Below are positions 1 through 13,500 of a stretch of DNA of 32,907 nucleotides, in pieces. The position numbers and the translations under genes were made by a program. Each line of letters begins with the position of its first letter. Position 1 is the stretch's first letter. The notes under the pieces were generated by a model. That model was not told the DNA's origin. It did not search any database and worked only from the letters and a program-made list of their open reading frames with translations. Source of the DNA: Planctomycetia bacterium (GTDB taxonomy: Bacteria > Planctomycetota > Planctomycetia > Pirellulales > UBA1268); NCBI GenBank assembly GCA_026401035.1, contig JAPLNR010000031.1:1-32907 (forward strand). Reading direction: 5' to 3'.

Positions 1-1545
1 CACCGCGTCGCCATACGTCTGCGTGCCCGCCGTCGTGACCGCGCCTGTCAGCGTCGTCGTGCCGGCCGCGTCCGTCGACAGATCATTGATCCCCGTGAAC
101 GTCGCTCCGTCGATCGCCGTCACCCCGCTAAAGTTCAGCACCAGGTTTTTGCTCGCTCCGATCACACCCGCCGTGAACGTCGGCGTCGTGCCCGCAAGCG
201 TCACCGTCGCCGCGCCCAGCGTCACCGCCCCCGTGTAGGACTGCGTCCCAGTCGTCGTGATCGACGCCGCATTCACCGCCGTCGTACCGCTCACCGAGAG
301 GTCGGCCACACCGCTCACCGTGTCCGCAAATACGGCGTTCCCCGTCACCGTCAGGTCGTTCCCGCCGCCGACAACCGTGCCGTTGGCCGTCACCGTTGTG
401 CCCACCAGCGTCGCGTTACCCGTCAGCACCACGTTGTCGTTGTAGGTCTGCGTTGCACTCGTCGTCACCGTGCCCGAAATCTTCGTCAGCCCACCGCCGC
501 CGGTCGTGAGGTTCTTCACGTCGCTGATGCCGGTCAACAGCGTGTCGCCCGTGAAATTCAGCGTCAGATCGTTGTTATCCCCGTCGACGCCCGTCGTAAA
601 CGTGCCCGTCGTGCCGGTGAGCGTCACGCTCCCGCCCAGGGTCACCAGGCCCGTGTAGGTCTGGGTCGTGGTTGTGGTGAGGTCGTTGGCCAACAGCGTC
701 GTGCCGGTCACCGACAGGGCGTTCAGGCCCGTCACAGCACCGTTGAACACAGCGTTGCCGTCGACAGCAAGATCCTGGCTGCCACCGGTGATCGCCGCAA
801 ACGTTACTGTCGTGCCCTTGGTCGTCGTCGCGCCCAAGAGCGTCACCGCGTCGCCATACGTCTGCGTGCCCGTCGTCGTGACCGCGCCCGTCAGCGTCGT
901 CGTGCCTGCCGCGTCCGTCGACAGATCATTGATCCCCGTGAACGTCGCTCCGTCGATCGCCGTCGTGCCACTGAAGTTCAACACCAGGTTCTTGCTCGCT
1001 CCAACAACACCCGTCGTGAACGTCGGCGTCGTGCCGGTGAGCGTCACACTCGCCGCCAGCGTCGCCAAACCACCGTAGGTCTGCGTGCCCGTCGTCGTTA
1101 CGTCACCGCCGATGAGCGCCGTGCTGCTCACGGACAGGTTCTTGACCGCCGTTACCTGACCCGTAAGCGAGGTATTGCCCACGATCGAGAGATCGTTTGA
1201 TCCGCCGTTCAGCGCGGCCAGCGTGACCGTGCTGCCGGTGAGCGTGGTGTCAGCCCCGAGCGTGACCGAATCGTTGTAGGTCTGCGTGCCGATCGTCCGC
1301 ACCGCTCCGCCGTTGATCGCGGTGGTGCCGGGGGCATCGGTCGTCAGGCTTGCGAGGGCCGTGGTCGTGGTGCCACCGCCCACCGCCGCGGTAAAGGTCG
1401 TCGTGCCGGCCGTATTGACGGTGAGCGCCCTGTTGCTGACCACGTCGCTCTCGACCGTGCCGGCAAACGTGATCGCACCGCTCGCCGATGACTCGAGCGT
1501 CGTGGCGGCGGAGAGCGTGACGGCGTCGTTGAAGATCTGGCTGCC
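1..1545 (-). repeat. QTY-type repeat block (about 70 aa per unit) inside the giant gene
   Basis: Units carrying a (T/S)Q(T/S/I)(Y/F)-x-(D/G)-x-V-T-L signature recur near 12, 232, 443, 652, 854, 1073, 1274 and 1530, a spacing of roughly 200-255 bp. Each unit continues as a short run of strands of the type LTG, TVT, LTV. Positions 1-120 and 844-963 match at all but about three bases, an 843-bp (281-codon) shift equal to four units. Similarity continues more weakly to about 1070. This is coding repeat, in phase with the giant frame. Confidence 0.85.
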
Positions 1546-4500
1546 GGTGGTCTTGATGGAGCCGCCCGCGAGAACAGTCGTGCCGCCGGCGTTGGTCGTC
1601 AGGCTCGCGAGAGCGTCCGTGGCTCCGACGAGGCCGGAGATCGTGGTGGTGGACGTGCTGTTCAGCGAGAGCGCGAACGCGCCATCGACGTTGCCCGCGA
1701 GGCCGATTGTAGTGCCGGCGGCGAGCGTCGTGGCAGCATTGAGACGGATATCGTCCGTCGTGGTGAGGGCGATCGCGCCGCCGGCCGTAATCGTGCTGCC
1801 GATTTCGAGGATGCCGTTTGACACGGTGAGCGTACCGCCGACCTGGTGGTTGCTCGTGTAGAGATTCGTTACGCCGCCCGACAGCGAGAGGTTGGCGACA
1901 TACGCGGCCGCACCACCGTTGTCGCCAAACCCGGCGGACTGGCCGAGGAGGATCGAGCCCGTGCCAGCCGTGATCGTGAGGCTGTTGGTCTCGCCTGAGG
2001 TGGCAAAGATTCCGGCCGTGCCGCCCGTGATCGTGACGTCGGCATTGCCGCTCGACGTGTCGATCGTGATCAGCCCAGCACCGACCTCGACCGCGTCGAG
2101 AATCACGACGTCGGTCGCGGAGACGATATCGGCGTTCAAAACAGTGGTGGCGCCGGAACCCGTGATCTGCAGGCCGATGCCGGCCGGGGTGCCGGTGGCC
2201 GTGGAGGTAAACGTCCCATCGAGCACCGCCTTGGCACCGGTGCCGTTGGCGAAGACGTCGAGCCGGCTCGAATCGAGCGTGAGCGCGCCGAACGTGACCG
2301 TGCCGGTGTTGCCCGTTTCCCCGACGATGATCGTGGCGGCGTTGATGGCGTCGAACGCCGTCTGGCTGAGCACAAGACCCGTGCCCGTCGCCGTGCCGAG
2401 GAAGATGTTTTCACTCACCGTGACCGGCGCGAGCGTGACCTGCGCGGCCGTGATCGAGTCGGTTCCCGATGCAATTGTGATCGAGTCGCTCTTGAGCGTG
2501 AGGGTCTTGCCCGTCGCGTCGATCTTCGACCCTGCATTCACATTCAGGGCGCCGTCGTTGACTTGGATCGTCGTGTTTTCCGTCGCCGTGATCGTGGCGG
2601 TGGTGCCGGTGCCGATATTCAGGTTGCCGGTTTCGACGATCAGTTGACCGGCGTTGATATCGGTGGTGCCGGTGAGGTCGGTACTCGCGGCCGAGCCACC
2701 TTCGGTCGTCAGGGTGAAGCTGTTCAAGAGCACGCCGTCGGCGAGCGTGATCGTCGCGCCCGCAGGGTCGGCCCCGCTGTTCGTGCTGTCGATCGTGGCA
2801 TTGCCAGTGAGGCTCGTCTGGTCGAGCGTGATCGGCTGCCCGGCCGAGCGGATCGTGCCGATGAGGGCGGTCACCTTGCCGGCGGTGAGACCGGTGACCG
2901 ACACGCCACCGGTGAAGAGCGTGACATCGGTCGTGAGAGCGCCGAGCGTCACACCCGCCGTGTTGGCAAACGTCACCGCCTGCGTGATCTCGTTGCTGCT
3001 TCCGGTGAGCGCGACGCCGTACGCGCCGGCGATCGTCGACAGCGAATCGATCGTGACGTTGCCGGCGAACGTGATCGCGCCCGCTTGGGCTTCGGTGCCC
3101 AAGGCGTCGCCGCCGAGCGTCAGGCCGAACGTGCCAGCACCGTCGGTAACCGATCCGGTCGTGATCGTGCCGCTTCCCGACCGGAGCGTGGTAGCGGCGA
3201 GCAGCGTCACGCCACCGAGGCTGATCGCCGAATTCTTCGCCTCGATCACACCAGCGAGGTTCACTGCCGACTGGACCGTGGCCGTCAGGCCTGCGCCGAA
3301 GCTGCTCGTGCCGCCGGCGGTGCCCAGCGTCAGGCTGCCCGTGTTCGAGAAGTTGGCGTTGCCCAGCGAGTTGGTCGCGCCCCCGAGCACAACATTGAAC
3401 GCCCCGGCAGCCGAGGTCAGCACTCCGTTGCCGGCCAAGATGTTGCCGGAGATGGTCGCTGTTCCGGTCTGCGAGGTATTACCGAGCGTCAGCAATTGGG
3501 CGCCGGCAGCCGTGAGGGAGGCAAGCGTGATCGCCCCGGAGCCGCTCGTGAGGGTGGCGTCGCCGGTGCCGGTCAGCGTGACGGCACCGAGGGACATCGC
3601 CATGTCGGTTGTCGCGATCATTCCGGCGATCGTGGTGCCGCTCGGGCCGCCAGTCGTGTCGAGGCCGCCGGTGAACGTCGTGACGTCTGTCGAGTCGTTG
3701 CCAAGGGTGACCGCGCCGGTGTTCAGAAACGTGGTGGCTGTTGTGATCGTCGATGCCGCGCCTTCGAACGCGACCGAGTAGTTGCGGGCGAAGGTCGTCA
3801 GCGTGGTTGCCGACAGGTCGCCTTGGAACGTGACCGCGCCGGTGGAGGTGACCGCATCCTCCTGGAGCGTCACGGTACCGAGGCCCGTCGCCGCCCCCGC
3901 CACGGTGGTCGTGCCGGAGCCGGAGATAAGCTGCAGATTCTTGCCCGCTCCCGTGATCGAGCCGATCGAGATGTCGCCGGCGCCGGTGCCGGTATTGATC
4001 ACCGAGTTGCCGGTAAGCGTGAGGCCATCGAAGGCGGCGTTAACATTCGGGGCCACGACGGTGCCGTCGAGCGTCGTCGGGCTCGCGGTGCTCGTGATCC
4101 CGCCGTTGAACGTGAGCACATCGCTGCCGTTCCCAAGCGTGACGCCCCCGGTGTTTGAGAACGTGACGGCGTTCTGGATTTCCGATCCGTTGCCGAGGAG
4201 GCTGACCGCGTAGGCCTTGGAGGCCGTCACAAGGCTGTCGGCGGTGAGCACTCCCTGGAAGGCGACCGTGCCGGTGGTGTCGGTGATCGTGACGGTGGTC
4301 ACGTCCACCGCGCCTTGGAACGTCGTGCCACCCGACTGCGTGATCGTGATCACACCGATGCTCGTACCGACGGCGCCCGTGACCGTGGTGGTGCCGGTCG
4401 TATTGACCGTGAGGTTCTCGCCGACGCCGAGCGCGGTCCCCGTCACGGAGCCGATCTGGATCGAGTTGGCGATGCCCGTACCGACCGAAAGTGCCGCGCC

Positions 4501-7500
4501 CTCCAGCAGCACCACGGGGCCGAGCGTGATCGCGCCGGCCGATGCACCGCCGATGGTCGCCCCTGCCCGCACGGTGACCGTCGTATTCGCGTCGCCGAGC
4601 GTGATCACGCCGGTCGTGGCCGCGATCGTACCGGAGACCGTCAGGGCCGACGGGGCGGTCGCGACCACGCCACCGGCGAAGGTGAAGGTGTCGCCTCCCG
4701 TATCACCGATCTGCACGGTGCCGGTGTTGAGGAAGGTCGTGGCGCCGGCGATCGTGTTCGTGCCGTTGTTGCCGCCGAGAAACTTGAGGCTATACGGCTG
4801 GGCGGCCGTGACGAGCGCCGTCGAGATCGACACTGCGTCACTGAACTGGATCGAGGTGGCGGCTTTCGTGAGTGTCACCGTGCCCACCGACAGAGCGCCG
4901 ATCACGGTCACAGTGTCGGCATTGGTGATCGTGAAGCCCGTCAGCGGCGTCGTGCCACCGACGGTGCCACCCAGGTCGTTGATCGAGACGACGCCTGTCG
5001 ATCCCGCGTCAATCGTGAGCGTGCCGACGCCGTCGATCGAGTTGGTGAAGGTCACCTTGGAACCGTTCTCCACGCCGGCGTTGGTGGTGTCGACGGTCAT
5101 GTTGCGGCTGTTGAGGTCGACGAGGCCCGCGAACTCGACAAAGTCATTCGTGTTGCTGCTCGACAGCGTGAACGTTGTCGTGCTGCCGGCAGTCCCCCCC
5201 GTGAGCGTCAGCGGCCGCGGCGTGCCGGTGGTGCCGGAGTTGTAGTACTGCGTGCTGGCGGTGCCAGTCGTCCGGTAGGTGGTTCCCGTGAGCGTGATCG
5301 AGGCGGTGTCACTCGGGCCCGTGGCGTCGGACGCCACGACGCTGACATTCCCGGCGACGCCATCGATGCCTGCGAGCGTGATGTCGTTACCGGAGACGGA
5401 AAGAGATGACAGATCGACGCCTGCGCCTACCTTGCCGATCGTGTCGGTAACGAGCACGTCGCCGTCGGTACCGCCCCTGATCGTGAGGCTGAAGCTGGTC
5501 GGAGCGCTCGTGACCGTGCCCCGGACGGTGACGTTGGCCCCCGTGGTTACCGTTCCGGCGGAGGTCGTGTCGAGCTTCACGCTCGTCGCAAGCACGACCG
5601 TTGTGTCGCCAGCCGAGCCATCGTCGATCGTGATCGCATTGCCGGCGGTGACGATGTTGGCGCCCAGCGTGACGGTCGTTGGCGAAGCCTGGATCGAGAT
5701 CGAGGCGTTGTCGGAGCCGGTGATCTGGCCGGTCACGTCCACGCTGCCGGCCGTCGCGCGAATCACGGTCGGATCGCGGAAGGTGACTGCGCCGACGGTA
5801 ATCGTGCCCGACTGGTCGGTGCGGCCGATCGTGATGCTCGTGGCGCCGTTCGTGATCGCGGTATTAAAGAGCGACTGTGCGAACTGGGCTGTGCCCGCAC
5901 CGCCGGCCACGCCGATTGTCGTGCCCGCAGCCAGCGCCTGGAGGAGGATGGCACCGGTGGTGGTGATGCTGTTGGCACCGCCGGTGGAGCCGATGCCGTT
6001 GGCCGTGATCGTGATGTCGCCGCCCGCGGGAGCCGTGCCGGCGCCGGCCGTCACCGTGCCGAGCGTGATGGCCGTGGAGTTGGTGAGGCTGATCGCGTTG
6101 CCGTCGATCGTGCTGGCGCTGACGGTGCCAGTGAAGGCGTTGCCGGCGTCGTCGAGGACGAGCGTGCCCGCCCGGGCCGTGAGGCTCACGGCTCCAGCCG
6201 AGGCCTCCTGCGTGATCGCGCCGGTCTGGGCGATGCTCCCGGCTTTGACGATGAAGCCGCCGGTGCCGAGCGTGGAGGCCAGGAACGTGATGCCGTCGAA
6301 GTCGCCGAGATCGACGCTCGCGGCGGTGCCGGTCGTGTCGATGGTGACGGTGTCGAAGTCGTTGGAAGTGGAGAAGAGGTCGATGTTGCCACCGGTGGAC
6401 GTGATCGACGTCTTGCCCGCGACCGACAGGGGACCGGTCTGGGTGACGCCGTTGGCGCTGATCGTGAGGTTGCCGGTGATGGCGATGGTCGCCAGGCTGA
6501 GCTGGGACGGACTCGAATCGATGATCGTCACGTTGTTGGCGTCGCCCGCGACGATGCTCACGCCGCCGGCGAAGCTGTTGCCAGGGTTATCGAGCAGGAT
6601 GTTGGCGGCGGTGCCATTGGCGGTGAACGTGGCGAGGCCGGTGACCGTGAGGCCAGCGTAAGTCGGGCTCGGCTGCTGCGTGATGTTGCCGGTGTTGGCG
6701 GTCGCGGCGAAGGTGCCGGTCGCGGTCGAGGGGCCGAGCAGCAGGCTCGTGGAGTCGTAGACCGCGACGTTCTTGCCCGTCAGGCTGACCGCACCGCCGA
6801 AGTCGTTGCCCGTGTTCAAGAGCGTCACATCGAAGCCGGTGGCCGTGACGCTGGTGTTGCCGGTCACGGAGACCGCTGTGCTGGCGGCCTGGGTGACGGC
6901 ACCGCCGGCGACGATCGTGAGGGCATCGGCGGTCGTGATGACGCCGAGTTGGAGGGCATTCGTGTCGGTCAGGGCGATCGCGTTCGCGCCGGTATTGTTC
7001 GCGGCGACTGGGCCGGTGAAGTCGTTGTTCGCGTTGGTGAGGGTGATCACGCCCGCGCCGCCATTGAGGGTCACCGCGCCGGCGGCCGACGCCTGGGTGA
7101 TCCGGGCGCCCTGCGTGATGCCGACGGCATTCACCGTGAAGGTGCCGGAGCCGAGCATCGCGTCGAGCTGGATCGCATTGTTGTCGGTGACCGCCACATT
7201 GTTGGCGCCCGAGTTGTTGACCGAGAAAAGTCCCTGGAAGTCGTTGTCGGCGTCAGTGAGAGTGACGGCGCCCGCCCCGGCGAAGAATGTCGCGTTGCCC
7301 ACGACCGTGATGCCGTTTGAATCCTGGGTGACGCCGACCGAGGTTACCTCCAGGGCCCCGCCAGCATAGATGGCGCCCAGTTGGATCGAGTTGGAGTCAC
7401 GGAGGACGATGAACGCGGGGGCGGTCGTCGTGGCCGAGACCGCACCGCCGAAGTCGTTGCTCGACTGGTTGAGGTTGATCGAGCCCGTGCCGGGGTTCAG

Positions 7501-10500
7501 GACGACGGCGCCCCCAGTGGTGATCCCTGTGGCCGTCTGCGTGATGTTGCCGGTGGAGTTCACCGTGAGCGTGCCGGTACCGGTGCTCACCGCGCCGAGC
7601 TGGATCGCGTTGGCATCGGTCACCGCCGCCACGCCGGAGCCGGTGCTCGTGAGGTTGACCGTGTTCTGGAAGTCGTTCGCGGCGTCGGTGAGTGTGATGC
7701 CGCCCGACCCGCCGTCAAACGTGGCGACTCCGCTGACCGAGAGCGGCTGGTTCTGGGTGATGCCGACGGCGGTGACGTCAAGCGTGCCGGTCGTGGAGAT
7801 CGCGCCGAGCAGGATCGCCGTCTTGTCAACGAGCGTGATGGCGAAGCCGCCGGTGTTTTGGGCGGAGACGGCGCCGGTGAACTCGTTGTCGGCATCGTTG
7901 ATCGTCACGACGCCCGCGCCGCCGTCGAAGGTCGACGTGCCACCCACCGTCAGCGGGCCCGACTGGGTGATGCCATTCGCCTGGATGTCGAGGTTGCCCG
8001 TGAGACTGAAGGCGTCGAGCGTGAGCGCGTAGAGCGGGTTGTAGACCGTGACGTCCACGAGCGACGTGCCGCCCACGCTCACGCCACCGCCGAAGTTGTT
8101 GAGCGTGTTGTCGAGGCGGACCGACTTGCCAGCCGACAGCGTCGTGAATGTGGCGAGGCCCGTGGCGGTGATGCCGGCCGTCGGGGCGTTGACCTGGTCG
8201 ATGTCGCCCGCGGCCGAGGCCGTGTAGGTGCCCGTGGCGACCGTCGGCCCGAGGACGAGGTCGTTGCCGTTGACGACCTCGACGTTCAGGCCCGTGAGGC
8301 TGACGGCCCCGATGAAGGCGTTGCCCGCGCGGCCGAGCGTGATGTCGAAGCCGGTTGCCGTCACCGACGTGGCGCCCGCCACCGAGACATTCCCCGACTG
8401 CGTCACCGCACCGCCGGCGATCACGGTCAGGGCGTTTTGCGTCGTGACCACGCCAAGATCGAGGGCATTGGCATCGGTGATCTGGATCGCATTCGCGCCG
8501 GAGTTATTAGCGGCTACCGCCCCCGTGAAGTCGTTGCCTGCCTGCGTGAGCGTGATCACTCCGGCGCCACCGTTGAACGTGGCCGTGCCGGCGGAGGCTG
8601 CCTGCGTGATCGCGCCGGTCTGGGTGATGCCGACGGCCGTCACGGTGAGCGTGCCCGTGCCGACGCTCGAGGCTGCCAGTTGGATGGCGTTTTTATCGGT
8701 GATCGCAACGTTGTTCGCACCGGAGTTGGAGAGGGCCACGGTGCCCTGGAAGTCGTTGTCGGCATCGGTGAGCGTGATCACACCGGCACCGGCCGTGAGC
8801 GTCGCGTTGCCGACCACAGTCACGCCGGAACCGTTCTGGGTGATGCCGACGGCCGTGATGGTCAGGTTGCCGCTCGCGGACACCGCACCGAGCTCGAGCG
8901 CGTTGGCGTCCCGCAGTGCGATCACCGCGCCCCCGGTGTTCGTCGCGGAGACGGTGCCGCCGAAGTCATTGCCGGCGGTCGTGAGCGTGATTACGCCAGT
9001 GCCCGAGTCGAGCACGACGGCGCCGCCGGTCGTGATGCCGTCGCCGGTCTGGGTGATGCCGACGGCGTTGACCGTGAGCGTGCCCGTGCCGACGCTCACG
9101 AGGCCCAACTCAATGGCGTTTGTGTCCACGATATTCGTCGTGGCCGAGCCTGTGTTCGTGATGGCCACGGCGCCGGTGAAGTCGTTCCCCGACTGCGTCA
9201 GCGAGATGGCGCCGCCGTTGCCGGTGACATCCGCGTTGGCGGTGCTGATCGCGCCGCCGGTCTGGTCGATCCCGGTGCCGGAGAGCACGAGATCGCTGCC
9301 GGGATTTGTGATGTCGCCGGTGATCGTCAGCAGGCCGCCGACCGTCGTGATGGAGACGTTGCCCGAAACGGCTACGGGCCCGCTGACAGTCAGCCCCCCC
9401 AGCGAATCGACGACCGTGAGGGCACCGCCGTCGATCGTGACCGCCCCGAGCGTGCCGATCTTGTTGCCGGCCGCCGACAGGTCGAGCGAGGAATTCAGGT
9501 CGGCCGTCACGGTGGCGGCGGTGATCGACGTGCCCGCGGTCTGGACATAGTCCCCGGTGGTGTCGTTGGCGCCAATCACCACCGTGCCGCCTGCGGCGGT
9601 GATCGTGCCGAGCGAGTTTTGGGTGCTGCCGCCTTCGAGGATTTGAACCGCCGTCGACGAGATGCTCGTCGTGGTGAGTGTGCCGGCAAGGTCGATGACG
9701 CCGCCGTTGCCATCGATGGTGATCGTCGCGGCGTTCGCATAGACGGTGGAGCCGGAGGCCTGGGTGACTCCGGAGCCCGTCAGCGACACGGCGCCCGTGG
9801 CCGTGACGTTGTTCGCGCCAAGGGCGAGGACGCCCGTGGTGGAGATCGTGTAGGTGCCGGTCACGTTGCTCGTGCCAGTGAGCGACAGGCCGCCGGCGTC
9901 GGTGAGCGAGAAGCCGCCGCTAATCTTGGTCGTGACCGCGCCGAGGTTCGTGATCACGTTTGCGTTCGTGAGCATGACCGCAGCGTTGGTGTCGACGGTC
10001 AGCGTGTCGGCGGTGATCACGAGGCCCGTGTTTTGGGTGACGGCGCCGCTGATGTCGTTGATGCCGAGGACGACCGTGCCGCTCACCGCCGTGATCGTGC
10101 CGAGGGCGACCGTCGAGGCGTCGCGGATGGTCACGACCGTGCTGCTGCCAGACGACGTGATGCTGCCGAGAAGGTCGATGGCCGAACCCTGGGCATCGAT
10201 CGTTGCCGTACCGCTGCCGGCGTTGATCGTGGTGGCTGTGGCCTGCGTCACACCGACGCCGGTGAGGGCGATGGCGCCCGACGTCGTTCCGACATTGCCA
10301 TTCACCGCCAGGGCGGCAATGGCCGTGATCGTGATGTCACCGCTACCGTGGGCCGTGACCGCGTTGGAGAGCGTGATGTCGCCGGCCGCGTTGCTGATCG
10401 AGATGTCGCCATTGCCGCCGCCGGTGGCGATCGCGCCGCCGGTCGTGATGGCGCCGGTGGCGGTGATCAGGATCTCGCCGGAGGTGATCGTATTCACCCC

Positions 10501-13500
10501 GCCCGTGGCGTTGCCCAGCTGGACGGCACCGATGTTGTGGACGTAGATGCCGCCCGTTGTGCTCGTGAGGTCGAGTTCGGCGGCCGTGGTCTCGATGTCG
10601 TCGATCGTGGTGCCGCCGTCGCTCGTGCCGATGCCCGTGCTGGCGGTGATCGTGACCACGTTGCCGGTGATGTTGGCCGTCTCGCCGGTGAGGACGTCGA
10701 TCACCGCGCCACCGGTGGCGGTGAGCGTGACGTTGCCGGTGGTCGTGACCGTGGCCAGCTCGATGTCGAGGGCGGCGGTCATCGTGATCGCGCCCGAGCC
10801 GGTCGAGTAGACCGTGCCGTTGACCATCGTGATGTCGCCGGTGAGCGCGGTGGCGGAGATCGTGCCGGCGCCCGTCGTCGTCACGTCCTGCTGGTTGTGC
10901 TCGATCGTGCCGCCGACCAGTTCGATATTGCCGCCGGTGGTCGATGTGACCGCATGGTTGATGGTCAACTGGTAGCCGGTGACCGCGTCGGAACTCTTGA
11001 GCGTGATGTTGCCGGTGGTCGTGCTGATCGTGCCGGTCGTGGTGAGGTTGCCCCCCATGCTCTCGAGGTAGACGTAGCCCGTGCCGGTGCTCAGGTTCTC
11101 GGTCGCGAGCACGAGCGTGGCACCGGCGATGCCCTTTACGGCCGTGTTCGAGCCGATGTTCCCGCCGAGCGTCGAAAGGCTCATGTTGTTGGCGTCGCGA
11201 ACGGCCACAAACGTGCCCGTCGACTTGAGCGTCACCGTGCCGGTGAAGTCGTTGTCGGGGTTGAGCAGGTCGATGTCGCCAGAGCCAGCCTGGAACGAGG
11301 TTGTGTCGGCCTTGATCGAGCTGGTGCCGGCAGTGGCGGACTGGCTGATGCCGACGGCGGTGAGCGTGAGCTGGGAGAAGTTCGACGGGCTGCCGGAATT
11401 GAGCGCCCAGAGGTCGTAGGTGAGGAGCGATAGTGCGCCAGGCGTCGTGATCGACGTCGTGCCGTCGGTGACGACGTCACCCGAGAATGTGAGCCCCCCC
11501 GCGGAGTCACGGAGCGAAAAGGCGCTCGAACTCGTGTAAGGGCCGAGGAATGCGACCTGGTTGGAAGCGTTGTTGAGCGTCACCTGGCCGCTGTTGCCGG
11601 CCACCGTGCCGGTGACGATGGCGCCAGTCTGGGTGATGCCGCCCGTGATGCCGTTCGCACCGGCACCGCCGAAGGTGGTGGTGCCCGTGGCGCCCGTCGT
11701 GATACCCGCGAAGGCCACGGAGGCGGCGTCGCGGAAAAACACGGCGTTTGCAGTGTTGCTCGTGGTGGTGACCGTGCCGAGGAGCGAGATCGCCCCTTCC
11801 GTCGTGCCGTCGTCACCATCCATGAGGATGTCGCCGGTATTGGCGTTGATCACGGATCCGGCCAACGTGGTGATGCCGGCACCCTGGAGCGAGACGTTGC
11901 CGTAGGCGGTGATCGACTTGGCTCCGATTGCCAGCGATCCGCCAAGCGTCTCGAGCGACACGCCGCCCGCATTCGACCCGTCGCCCGCCGTGACGTCAGC
12001 GAGCAGGATCAAGCCGAGCGTCGAGTCGCGGAGCGAGAAGTTGCCGAGGGTGACGATGCCGTTGAGGTTGTCGACTGTGTTGCCGGTGTCGGTTGCGAGA
12101 TTGACCGAGCCCGCGGTGTTGACGACGAGCTTGTTGGCGGCGATCGGGCCCACCTGGGTGACGGCGCCGGTGATGTCGGCGGAGACGCCGATCGTGACCG
12201 TGCCGAGGGAGGCCGTGACGGTGCCGAGTTGCACCGCACCCGCGTCGCGGATGGTGATCGCCGACGTGCTCGCAGACGCCGTGTCGGTGATGCCAGCCAT
12301 GGTGATCGCGCCGGCGTTGGCATCGAGCGTGATCAGACCCGTGCCGGCGTCGATCGTGGAGCCGGCGTCCTGGATGATGCCCACGCCGGTCAATGCGATC
12401 GTGGCGGTGCTGCCCGCGTTGGCCAAGACATCATGCACGTCGAGGTCGAGGGCACCGCCCGCCGTGGTGATCGTCACGCTGCCGGTATTGACGGTGACGT
12501 CGCCGGCGAGCACGAGGCCGCCCGTGGTGTCGTTGAATGCGAACGCCGCGCCGGCACCGGTGACGGTATAAGGTCCAAGCTGGCCGATCTCGTTGGCGAG
12601 CGAGAGCGTGGTAGCGCCACCCGATTCACCGGTCAGAATTCCGGTCGTAGTGATAATGCCGAGGCCGCTCTGCGACACGGTGTTGAATCCGCCAGGGCCC
12701 TTGAGCGTGACGGTGCCGGCGTTGCCCTGGATCGGGCCGGCGATCGAGATGCCGCCACCGAGGTTGTCGAGCGTCACGCCCGACCCGTTGATGCTGCCCG
12801 TAGCCGTGACGTTCAGACCGGCACCGCCGGATGTCGTGAGCGAAACAAGGCCGGTGTTGGCGTTCGTGACGGCGCCGGTGACGTTGAGGCCAAGCGTACT
12901 GTCGACGATCGTGATCGCCCCGCCGGCGGTCAGGTTGCCGACCGCCCCAAACGTGTTGCTGGCGTTGGTGAGCGTGATACTCCCGCCCACGTTGCCACTG
13001 AGCGTGCCGGTGTTAATGGCGGCGATCTGGGACACGTTTCCGGTCAGCACATCGCCGCCTGCACCGCCGAGCACGACACTGCCGCCGGTGTTGGTGGTAA
13101 TGGAGCCGATCACGACGTTTCCACCGGCATCGAGCAGCTGAACTGTGCCGTTGTTGAGCCCGGTGGTGAGCGACGTGCCGGTCAGGTCGATCGAGCCGTC
13201 CTGGGCGTCGATCGTGATCGTGCCGGTGCCGCTGACCGTGCCGCCCGAACTCTGCACCGTGACGCCCGTGAGCGAGACGTCGGAGCCGGTGATATTTTGA
13301 CCATTGAGGTCGAGCAGGCCGGTGGTGGTGAGCGTGACGTTGGCGGTGCCGGTGCCGGTCCAGATGTTGATGCCGCCGGTCAACTTCAGGCCGCCCAGGT
13401 CGTTGACGACCACGGCGCCGCCGTAGGCCACGCCCGTGAGGTTTACGATCGTGTTGGCCTCGCCGAGCGTGATCGAGCCGCGCGACGAGAGGCTCAGGTC

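Noticed and set aside
7381..11433. Very long open frame (1350 codons) on the plus strand opposite the giant gene; similar ones at 12229-15228 and 16066-19398
   Set aside because: They are exact antisense of the repeat codons (GTC/ACC/GGC-rich). The product is Arg/Gly/Asp-rich without domains, while the minus strand gives coherent beta-repeat protein.
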